36,006 nt of DNA from an uncultured Coriobacteriaceae bacterium (GTDB taxonomy: Bacteria; Actinomycetota; Coriobacteriia; Coriobacteriales; Eggerthellaceae), in contig CADAKR010000001.1 in the NCBI GenBank assembly GCA_902788545.1, forward strand, positions 1 through 36,006, written 5' to 3'. The notes under the pieces are model-generated. The model was given only the letters and a program-made list of their open reading frames with translations. It did no database searches and was not told where the DNA came from. Position 1 is the stretch's first letter; the number at the start of each line of letters is the position of its first letter. Shown here in pieces: positions 29,108 to 36,006 of the stretch. The position numbers and the translations under genes are program-made.

Positions 29108-31431
29108 TTTCGGCTCCCAACTGATTCGCCGGGGAACATGCGGCGCGCCTCGAACACGCCCTCGACATCGAGGATGCGCGCGAGGATCTCGTCGACATGG
29201 CCCACATCGGATACTTGGAACAGGTAGCGCATGCGCACGATGCCGTCACGGCCGGTGTTCGACGACGACGTGATGACGTTCACGCCTTCTTCGGAAAGGG
29301 CCACGATGATATCGCGCAACAGGTTCAGACGGTCCATCGCCTCGATATGCACCTCGATGCGGTAGGTCGTCACGGCGTTCGGCTCGCGCTCCCATTCCAC
29401 TTCGATGATGCGCTCGGGCTCTTTCATGAGGTCAGCCGCATTCGGGCAATCGCGACGATGCACCGACACGCCGCGTCCGCGCGTGACGAACCCGATGATG
29501 TCGTCGCCGAGCACCGGGTTGCAGCAGCGCGACAGGCGCACGAGCACGTCGTCGAGCCCCTTCACCACCACGCCGGACGAGCTGTGCGTTTCGTGGCGCT
29601 TCGGTCGGTTGACGCTGGTGAGCATGGGCGGCATCTTGCCGGTCGACATGACCGACTGGCCGATATCGGGCTTGTTGGCTTCTTCGGTGCCGCGATCGAC
29701 CAGCAGCTTCAGCAGGCGGTTCGCCACATGCTGGGCGCTTTCCTTGCCTGTGCCGATTGCAACGAGCATGTCGTCGTCGGCCTTGTAGCCAAGCGATTCG
29801 GCCACCGACTTGATGGCGCGCGTCGCCTGGGCGTTCGAAATGCCCATGCCGTGCTTGCGCATTTCGCGTTGCAACCGGTCGCGGCCCTCTTGCAGGTCGT
29901 CGCCACGTGTGACCTTCGAGAAATAGTTGCGGATCTTCGAGCGTGCCGACGGCGTCTTCACGATGCTCAGCCAGCCACGCGACGGGGTGGCGCTCTTTTG
30001 CGTCAGGATTTCCACGCGGTCGCCCATGCGCAACTCGTAGGTCAGCGGCACGATGCGGCCGTTCACCTTCGCGCCCACGCAATGGTTGCCCACCTCGGTG
30101 TGGATGGCGTACGCGAAATCAACCGGCGTCGATCCCGCGCGCAGGCTTTTCGCCTCGCCTTTCGGGGTGAAGACGTACACTTCCTGCTCGTCGAGGTCGA
30201 CCTTCAAATCCTTCAGGAACTCGCGCGAGTCCTGCGTCTCGTCGGACCAGTCGACCATCTGACGCAGCCATGCCAGCTGCTCCTCGAACGCGGCCGAGCC
30301 CTTGCCCTTGCGCGCGCCTTCCTTGTACAGCCAGTGCGCGGCCACGCCGAACTCGCTTTTCTGGTGCATCTCCTCGGTTCGGATCTGCACTTCGAGCGGC
30401 CGGCCGGCCGGGCCTATGACCGTCGTGTGAAGCGACTGGTACATGTTGTACTTGGGCATGGCGATGTAATCTTTGAAGCGCCCCGGCATGGGGTGCCAGA
30501 TCGTGTGCACCGCGCCAAGCGCCGAATAGCAATCCTTGACCGACGGCACGATCAGGCGCACGGCGATGAGGTCGTAAATTTCGGAGAAGTCCTTGTCCTT
30601 CTTCGTCATCTTCTGGTAGATGGAATACAGGTGCTTCGGACGTCCCATGACCTGCGCGTCGATGCCGACCTTTTCCATTTCGGCTTTCAGCACGTCGATG
30701 ACCTCGGCCAGATAAGCCTCGCGTTCGGAGCGGCTGCCGGTGATCATGTTGGCGACTTGCTTGTATTTCGCGGGCTCGAGGTAGAAGAACGATAAGTCTT
30801 CGAGCTCCCATTTCACGGAGTTGATGCCAAGGCGGTGCGCGATGGGCGCGTAGATTTCCAGCGTCTCGCGCGACTTGTAGATGCGGCGGTCCTCCTTCAG
30901 GCTGCCGAGCGTGCGCATGTTGTGTAGGCGGTCGGCCAGCTTGATGACGATGACGCGGATGTCCTTGTTCATGGCGACGAGCATCTTGCGGATGGTGGCC
31001 GCTTGCTCGTCGGTCAGCGTGCCGACTTCGATTTGGGTGATCTTCGTGACGCCCTCGACCAGCGTGGCGACGTCCTCGCCGAACAAGTCGACCACGTCTT
31101 CGCGCGTGACCTCGGTGTCTTCGATGGTGTCGTGCAGAAGCGCCGCGCAGATGGTCTCGACGTCCATGTGCAGGCCGCCCAGGATGATGGCGACCTCGAC
31201 GGGATGCGCGATGAACGGCTCGCCCGATTTGCGCTTCTGGCCCGCATGGGCCTTGTCGGCGAACGCGAAGGCGCGCGCCAGCATGTCCTCTTCCTCGTCG
31301 GTGAGGTAAGAGCGCGTGAGTTCCTGCAGGTCGGCGAAGCGCTCGGCCGGCGTTTTCACGCCGCTGTCGCCGAAACCGTGTTCGTGGGAGCCCGTCGCAA
31401 CGGCGGTCTCGATAACATCTTTGTATGCCAT
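29104..31431 (-). CDS. rel: Bifunctional (p)ppGpp synthetase/hydrolase Rel
   Basis: A 775-aa RelA/SpoT homologue controlling the stringent response. The hydrolase HD domain has IAHP (74-77) and HDTIEDTEV (HD at 100-101), both intact. The synthetase domain has GRPKHLYSIYQKM (263-275) and RFKD (318-321), the RXKD form found in bifunctional enzymes rather than EXDD of synthetase-only RelA. The TGS domain includes VYVFTPKGEAKSLRAGSTPVDFAY. The C-terminal region holds a Cys-containing RLSRCCNPVLGDDIIGF segment and an ACT domain near the end (IEVHIEAMDRLNLLRDIIVAL). ATG 31431 follows GGGAGGAAG; upstream in-frame sequence is the palindrome and not coding. A TACAAT box lies at 31487-31482. Confidence 0.95.
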   Translation of the reverse strand: MAYKDVIETAVATGSHEHGFGDSGVKTPAERFADLQELTRSYLTDEEEDMLARAFAFADKAHAGQKRKSGEPFIAHPVEVAIILGGLHMDVETICAALLHDTIEDTEVTREDVVDLFGEDVATLVEGVTKITQIEVGTLTDEQAATIRKMLVAMNKDIRVIVIKLADRLHNMRTLGSLKEDRRIYKSRETLEIYAPIAHRLGINSVKWELEDLSFFYLEPAKYKQVANMITGSRSEREAYLAEVIDVLKAEMEKVGIDAQVMGRPKHLYSIYQKMTKKDKDFSEIYDLIAVRLIVPSVKDCYSALGAVHTIWHPMPGRFKDYIAMPKYNMYQSLHTTVIGPAGRPLEVQIRTEEMHQKSEFGVAAHWLYKEGARKGKGSAAFEEQLAWLRQMVDWSDETQDSREFLKDLKVDLDEQEVYVFTPKGEAKSLRAGSTPVDFAYAIHTEVGNHCVGAKVNGRIVPLTYELRMGDRVEILTQKSATPSRGWLSIVKTPSARSKIRNYFSKVTRGDDLQEGRDRLQREMRKHGMGISNAQATRAIKSVAESLGYKADDDMLVAIGTGKESAQHVANRLLKLLVDRGTEEANKPDIGQSVMSTGKMPPMLTSVNRPKRHETHSSSGVVVKGLDDVLVRLSRCCNPVLGDDIIGFVTRGRGVSVHRRDCPNAADLMKEPERIIEVEWEREPNAVTTYRIEVHIEAMDRLNLLRDIIVALSEEGVNVITSSSNTGRDGIVRMRYLFQVSDVGHVDEILARILDVEGVFEARRMFPGESVGSRK

Positions 31432-31549
31432 GCGCTTCCTCCCTTCAGGTGCGCCCGTTCCGTGTTCTTCGCAACTGAATAATTGTATCATCAGCAGCTT
31501 TGGTCGCGAAATGCGGAGGCGAACCGTCACTTGGATATCCCGCCGCGGA

Positions 31550-31607
31550 CCGGACGCCTTGCTTCGAGCCCGGCGTCCGGCTCGAAGCAAGGCGTCCGGC
31601 TCGAAGC
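31550..31607. repeat. Intergenic palindrome, copy 4, with an extra duplicated half arm
   Basis: Arms 31550-31569 and 31580-31599 pair over 20 bp (left arm includes GGACGCCTTGCTTCGAGC). The loop CCGGCGTCCG carries GGCGTCC instead of GGACGTCC. Directly after the right arm, CGTCCGGCTCGAAGC is repeated (first at 31574-31588, again at 31593-31607), so half of the element is present twice. It lies in the divergent region between rel (-) and dnaE (+). Confidence 0.87.
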
Positions 31608-31667
31608 GGGTGGTCGGATCCGACAAATTCCACGGTTTGTTCGATAGCGGCGCGCGGGGGGCGCTGC

Positions 31668-31679
31668 TATGATGGGTGC
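31668..31679 (+). promoter_or_regulatory. -10 box of a probably leaderless dnaE transcript
   Basis: TATGAT (31668-31673) is followed by exactly 6 nt and then ATG 31680. No ribosome-binding site is present. The arrangement matches that before the ABC-F gene at 16948. No clear -35 box is seen. Confidence 0.5.
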
Positions 31680-34600
31680 ATGGCTTTCGTTCATCTTCAC
31701 AACCATACGGAATACTCGATTCTCGACGGCATGACGCACGTCAAGGACATGGTGCGCCGTGCCGCCGAGCTGGACATGCCGGCTGTCGCCATCACCGACC
31801 ACGGCGTCATGAGCGGCGTGCCGGAGCTGTGTGATGCATGCACTGCCGTCGAAAAGGAAACCGGCAAGAAGGTGAAGCCCATCTACGGCTGCGAGGTGTA
31901 CTTCACCACCGACGACACCTTGGCGCGCGACGGCAAGCCGCGTCTGTACCACATGATCTTGCTGGCGAAGACGAACGAGGGGTATCACAACCTGCTGAAG
32001 CTCGTCAGCGAATCGCATGTCGACAACTACTACTACAAGCCGCGCACGACGTTCGCCCAGCTGCAGAAATACGGCGCGGGCGTCATCGGCACGACGGCTT
32101 GTATCGCCGGCATCGTGCCGCGCCTGCTGGACAACCGCCAGTTCGAAGACGCGTGCGATTGGGCGCGCAAGCTGGCCAGCTGCTTTGCGCCCGGCGACTT
32201 CTACATCGAGCTGCAAAACCAAGGCCCCGAGGTCGTCACCGATGGGGGCATGAACCAGACAGAGCTGAACCGCCTGCTCGTGAAGGTGGCGCAAGAATGC
32301 GGCTTCAAGACCATCGCCACCAACGACTTCCATTACCTGCTGCAAGAAGACGCCCGTGCGCACGACATCATGCTGTGCATCGGCACAGGCTCCAAGATCA
32401 ACGACGCCAAGCGCATGCGTTTCCCCAACGACCAGTTCTACATGAAGACCGAAGAGGAAATGCGCGAGGCGCTGGCGGAATTCCCCGAGTCGTGCGACAA
32501 CACAGTCGAGATCGCCGAGAAGTGCAACGTCGAGCTGGAACGCGACATGATCCTGCCGACCTTCCCGCTGCCAGATGGCGAAACGAACGAATCGTGGTTT
32601 CGCCACCAGTGCGAGGTCGGCCTCATCCGCCGTTACGGCGAGGGCAAGGCCACCACGATGGAGGAGCTGCGCGCGATGCGCCCCGACGTGTGCGAGCGCT
32701 ACGACGTCGAAGCCGAGGTCATCCTGAACGCCGGCTTCCCCGCGTACTTCCTCATCGTGCAGGAGTACATCGAATGGGCGCGCAGCCAGGGCATCGGCGT
32801 GGGGCCGGGCCGTGGCTCGGCGGCAGGCGCCATCGTGGCATACGCCATGGGCATCACCGACCTCGACCCGTTGGAAAACGGCCTGCTGTTCGAGAGGTTC
32901 TTGAATCCCGAGCGCGTTGAGATGCCCGATATCGACGTCGACTTCGAGCAGGGCCGACGCGAAGAGGTCATCAACCACATCAAGGACGTGTACGGCGAAG
33001 ATCACGTCAGCCAAGTCATCACGTTCGGCACGCTGCAGGCCAAAAACGCCGTGCGCGACGCCGCCCGCGTGCTGGACTACCCGTACGGCGTGGGCGACCG
33101 CATCTGCAAGCTCATCGGCGACGAGCTGGGCATCACCATCACCGACGCGCTGGAAAAGAACCCTGACCTGAAGACGGCTTACGACAACGAAGACGACGTG
33201 CACCAGGTCATCGACGCAGCGCTCGGCATCGAGGGCCATCTGCGCGGCGAGGGCGTGCATGCGTGCGCCACCATCATCTGCCGCGACCCGATGAGCGACC
33301 ACGTGCCCATGAAGCGCGACACCAAGGGAGGCGGCATCATCACGCAGTACGACGGCCACTACACGCCCGACCTGGGCTTGCTGAAGATGGACTTCTTGGG
33401 CCTGCGCACGCTCGACGTGCTTTCCATGGCTTGCCGCAACGTGAAGGAGACGCGCGGCATCGACCTCAGACCCGAAGACATCCCCATCGACGACCCGCTG
33501 GCGTTCAAGCTGATGCAGGGCAACCTGCGCCTGAAGGACGTCGTGCCCTCCGCCGACAGCAATGCCACGATGAACATGGACGGCCTGTTCCAGGTGGAAG
33601 GCGCGCTGTACATCTCGCTGTTCGGCCGCATGCAGCCCACCAGCTTCGCGCACATCGTGGCTTCCATCGCCCTGAACCGCCCCGGCCCGCTGGAGTCGGG
33701 CATGGTCGACGACTACGTCAATGTGGCGTCGGGCAAGAAAACCGTCCATTACTACGACGACCGCCTGCGCCCCATCCTCGAGGAAACGTACGGCACCATG
33801 GTCTACCAAGAGCAGATCATGCAGGTCTCCATGCGCATGAGCGGTTTTTCCGCCGGTAAGGCCGACAAGCTGCGCAAGGCCATGGGCAAGAAGAAGATCG
33901 ACGTCATGCGCCAGCTACAGGAAGACTGGAACCAGGGCGCGGTCGACAACGGCTTCGCGCTGGAGATCGCCAAGAAGATCTGGGATGACGCCGAGAAGTT
34001 CGCGAAGTACGCGTTCAACAAGTCGCACTCGGCGGCCTATGCCATCCTGGTCATGCGCACCGCGTACCTGAAGGCGCATTACCCTTACGAGTTCATGGCG
34101 GCGGTGCTGACCAGCTACATGGGAAACACCGACCGCCTCATCCGCTACATTGCCGGCTGCAAGCGCTCGGGCATTCCCGTGCTGCCGCCTGATATCAACT
34201 CGTCGAACGCCGAGTTCACACCCGTCGCCGAGGGCGTGCGTTTCGGCTTGGTCGGCGTGCGCGGCGTGGGCAAGGGCGTGGCTGACGAGATCATCGCCGA
34301 ACGCGAGCGCGCCGGCGCGTTCACGTCGCTGCACGATTTCGTGAACCGCGTCGACGCCAAGTGCTACAACCGCAAGGTGCTCGAGGCGCTCATCAAGGGC
34401 GGCGCGTTCGATTCCACCGGCTACACGCGCCGGCAGATGATGCACTTCGTCGACGACACGCCGCTGCTCGACAGCGCGTCGAAACGCCAGCGCGACCGCG
34501 ATGCCGGCCAAGTCAGCATGTTCGACATGTTCGGCGACGACGAGGGGTCGGGCTTCGAGGATGAGGTTCCCGCACCCGACGGCGTCGAGTGGCCCAAGCG

Positions 34601-35216
34601 CGAAAAGCTGGCGTTCGAGAAGGCCATCATGGGCATTTACGTTTCCGAGCATCCGCTGGCGCCTTACGAGGCCATGATCTCGAAGATGACCAAGTTCCAG
34701 TTCGGCGAGTTGATGGACCGCACGTCAGAAATCAAGTCTGCGGCGTTCGTCGGCATGGTTTCCAACGTGGTCACGAAGCTGACGAAGCGCGGCACCCGCA
34801 TGGCCACGTTCACGTTGGAAGACACCACCGGCTCAATCGAGTGCATCACGTTCAAATACGACGAATGCGGCGAGGCCATCGTGGAAGACGCCATCGTGAA
34901 GGTGAAGGGCAAGTTCGAGCACAGCGACCGCGGCAACCAGATCATCGTGTACGAGGTTGAGGCTATCGAGCTTTCGGAAGACGCAGCCCGGCCCGTGCAG
35001 TTCGAGATGCGCGTTCCGTCGGCTGACTTCACGCAAGAGCGCGTGCAGCGCCTGAACCGCATTCTAGAATCGTATCCCGGCCGCGATTACGTGGTGTTGT
35101 TCGTGCTGCAGGCCGACGGCCGCAAGTTCCGCGCCGAGCTGCCGGTCACGGTGGATTCCCACAACCCCATCATGCGTTCCGAAATCCAAGACCTCTTCGG
35201 TGCGCCTGTATGGTGA
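31680..35216 (+). CDS. dnaE: DNA polymerase III alpha subunit
   Basis: A 1178-aa replicative polymerase. The N-terminal PHP domain starts FVHLHNHTEYSILDG and has ITDHGVMSG. The polymerase core has GPGRGSAAGAIVAYAMGITDLDP (about 378-400) and the catalytic PDIDVDF (about 415-421) with the third Asp in the later palm. HhH-like motifs follow near GLVGVRGVGKGVADEI, and a C-terminal OB fold is at AAFVGMVSNVVTKLTKRGTR. Length and order fit DnaE1-type enzymes. The start is ATG 31680 because it begins the PHP motif and sits 6 nt after TATGAT; a longer in-frame reading would translate palindrome copy 4. truA overlaps its end by 7 bp. Confidence 0.96.
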   Translation: MAFVHLHNHTEYSILDGMTHVKDMVRRAAELDMPAVAITDHGVMSGVPELCDACTAVEKETGKKVKPIYGCEVYFTTDDTLARDGKPRLYHMILLAKTNEGYHNLLKLVSESHVDNYYYKPRTTFAQLQKYGAGVIGTTACIAGIVPRLLDNRQFEDACDWARKLASCFAPGDFYIELQNQGPEVVTDGGMNQTELNRLLVKVAQECGFKTIATNDFHYLLQEDARAHDIMLCIGTGSKINDAKRMRFPNDQFYMKTEEEMREALAEFPESCDNTVEIAEKCNVELERDMILPTFPLPDGETNESWFRHQCEVGLIRRYGEGKATTMEELRAMRPDVCERYDVEAEVILNAGFPAYFLIVQEYIEWARSQGIGVGPGRGSAAGAIVAYAMGITDLDPLENGLLFERFLNPERVEMPDIDVDFEQGRREEVINHIKDVYGEDHVSQVITFGTLQAKNAVRDAARVLDYPYGVGDRICKLIGDELGITITDALEKNPDLKTAYDNEDDVHQVIDAALGIEGHLRGEGVHACATIICRDPMSDHVPMKRDTKGGGIITQYDGHYTPDLGLLKMDFLGLRTLDVLSMACRNVKETRGIDLRPEDIPIDDPLAFKLMQGNLRLKDVVPSADSNATMNMDGLFQVEGALYISLFGRMQPTSFAHIVASIALNRPGPLESGMVDDYVNVASGKKTVHYYDDRLRPILEETYGTMVYQEQIMQVSMRMSGFSAGKADKLRKAMGKKKIDVMRQLQEDWNQGAVDNGFALEIAKKIWDDAEKFAKYAFNKSHSAAYAILVMRTAYLKAHYPYEFMAAVLTSYMGNTDRLIRYIAGCKRSGIPVLPPDINSSNAEFTPVAEGVRFGLVGVRGVGKGVADEIIAERERAGAFTSLHDFVNRVDAKCYNRKVLEALIKGGAFDSTGYTRRQMMHFVDDTPLLDSASKRQRDRDAGQVSMFDMFGDDEGSGFEDEVPAPDGVEWPKREKLAFEKAIMGIYVSEHPLAPYEAMISKMTKFQFGELMDRTSEIKSAAFVGMVSNVVTKLTKRGTRMATFTLEDTTGSIECITFKYDECGEAIVEDAIVKVKGKFEHSDRGNQIIVYEVEAIELSEDAARPVQFEMRVPSADFTQERVQRLNRILESYPGRDYVVLFVLQADGRKFRAELPVTVDSHNPIMRSEIQDLFGAPVW

Positions 35217-36001
35217 CGCTCGCATTAAAGGTCGCCTATCGGGGCGAGGCGTTTTCGGGGTTCGCGAGGCAGCCCGACCAGCTGACGGTGCAGGGCGAAT
35301 TGGAGCGCGCGCTGGAGATGCTGTTTCGCCGCGAAGTGGAAACGACGTGCGCGGGCCGCACCGATGCGGGCGTGCATGCGCGTGGGCAGGTCGTCAGCTT
35401 CGACGTTACAGAAGACGAGCTGCGCGAACTGGACGAGCGCGATGCGAGAAGCGGGCGGCCGCGATTCGCCAGTTTCCGCCGATCGCTGAACGCGATCACG
35501 CACGAGGACATCATGGTGCGCGAGGCGTGGCAGGCGGCTGACGGTTTTTCGGCGCGCTTCGACGCGACGGCGCGCGAGTACCGTTACTTCCTGGCGGTCG
35601 ACGAAGTGCCGCCTGTGTTCATGCGCGATTTCTGCTGGTATGTGGGCCCACTGGATGTCGAGGCGATGGATCGTGCGTCGCGCTGCCTCATCGGCGAGCA
35701 GGATTTCAAGAGCTTCTGCCGCGCGGCATCGGCGGTCGACAAGCCGACGTGCCGCAACCTGATGGAAGTGTCGTTCGCGCACGAAGATGTGGCCGGCGAG
35801 AACATGCTGGTCGTGCGAGTGATAGGCAGCTCGTTTCTGCATTCCATGGTGCGCACGATCGTAGGCACGCTCGTGGATGTGGGGCGCGGCAGGCGTCCCG
35901 AGTCGTGGGTGGAAGAGGCGCTCGCTGCATGCGATCGCACGGCGGCGGGGGAGTGCGCTCCTGCGTCGGGCCTCGTGTTTTGGGAGGTGCTCTATGAGTG
36001 A
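35210..36001 (+). CDS. truA: tRNA pseudouridine(38-40) synthase
   Basis: A 263-aa TruA enzyme that makes pseudouridine at positions 38-40 of tRNA anticodon stems. It starts LALKVAYRGEAFSGFARQ, has the catalytic motif AGRTDAGVHARGQVVSF with Asp52, ATAREYRYFL, DFKSFCRA and the C-terminal GSSFLHSMVRTIVGTLVDVG. The ATG at 35210 overlaps the dnaE stop, so it is translationally coupled. The gene is complete, ending just before the window edge. Confidence 0.95.
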   Translation: MVTLALKVAYRGEAFSGFARQPDQLTVQGELERALEMLFRREVETTCAGRTDAGVHARGQVVSFDVTEDELRELDERDARSGRPRFASFRRSLNAITHEDIMVREAWQAADGFSARFDATAREYRYFLAVDEVPPVFMRDFCWYVGPLDVEAMDRASRCLIGEQDFKSFCRAASAVDKPTCRNLMEVSFAHEDVAGENMLVVRVIGSSFLHSMVRTIVGTLVDVGRGRRPESWVEEALAACDRTAAGECAPASGLVFWEVLYE

Positions 36002-36006
36002 TGCCG
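35994..36006 (+). CDS. Start of a following gene, cut by the window end
   Basis: ATG at 35994 overlaps the end of truA and opens a frame beginning MSDA. GGGAGG (35981-35986) lies 7 nt upstream, a well-placed ribosome-binding site. Only four codons are visible, so the product cannot be named. Confidence 0.4.

Noticed and set aside
7689-31607. The four palindromes as ordinary intrinsic terminators
   Set aside because: No U tracts follow, and copies 3 and 4 lie between divergent genes where no transcript of a known gene ends.
31432-31626. 65-residue N-terminal extension of Rel
   Set aside because: It translates the palindrome and the promoter region; ATG 31431 follows GGGAGGAAG.
31500-31679. 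60-residue N-terminal extension of DnaE
   Set aside because: It translates palindrome copy 4; the PHP motif starts right after ATG 31680.
31527-33809. 760-codon frame antisense to dnaE
   Set aside because: Low-complexity His/Val/Asp-rich product with no domain; mirror of dnaE codon bias.

Overview
The window is GC-rich and gene-dense. Gene content and families suggest a Coriobacteriia-type actinobacterium, probably Eggerthellales; this is inference from the combination of a compact Tad pilus locus with small TadE-like proteins, a short ModE-like regulator, an Uup-like ABC-F protein and ATGA-coupled operons. There is no rRNA, no CRISPR array and no recognisable transposase.

Layout. Positions 1-~890 hold the end of an Mrp/Mnh-type cation/proton antiporter operon (mrpB', mrpC, start of mrpD). 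At about 860-910 the mrpD reading frame runs in frame into the ATPase core of CpaF/TadA, so mrpD has lost its 3' part and cpaF its 5' part. This is either a real rearrangement or an assembly chimera. Positions ~890-8345 form a Tad pilus locus on the + strand: cpaF', tadB, tadC, flp, a small TadE-like frame without a normal start, tadE, a 712-aa TadG-like protein, another TadE-like protein, a secreted protein, a DUF192 protein and a zinc-ribbon protein. Positions 8338-12735 (- strand) carry a ModE-like regulator, thrC, ppx/gppA, a DivIC/FtsB protein and a DtxR/MntR-type regulator. Next come tRNA-Leu(UAA), an alpha/beta hydrolase, an MFS transporter, thpR, a secreted Ig-like protein and an ABC-F ATPase (+, 13059-18750).

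The second half has a peptidoglycan-binding-domain protein with a polyprenyl synthase (-), and a tandem pair of 516-aa membrane sensor proteins (-), one a HisKA_3 kinase and one apparently a pseudokinase. An Rrf2 regulator (-) is divergent from a 1111-aa RecJ-RecQ-like helicase fusion (+). A non-coding block with ~135-nt tandem repeats follows. Then come a metallo-beta-lactamase-fold hydrolase and a bifunctional Rel (-), divergent from dnaE and truA (+).

The most unusual signal is a family of intergenic palindromes: four intact copies (7689, 16843, 24521, 31550) and one half copy (4053). Each intact copy has a perfect 20-21 bp stem around a loop centred on GACGTC or a close variant. Stem sequences differ between copies but every change is compensated on the opposite arm. 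All sit upstream of + strand genes, two of them in divergent promoter regions, so they are not simply terminators. I do not recognise the family.

Other points are the 28-kb tandem repeat block with an internal 13-bp inverted repeat, the kinase/pseudokinase pair, the RecJ-helicase fusion, apparently leaderless promoters at the ABC-F gene and dnaE, and a terminator lying inside the 3' end of the convergent zinc-ribbon gene.
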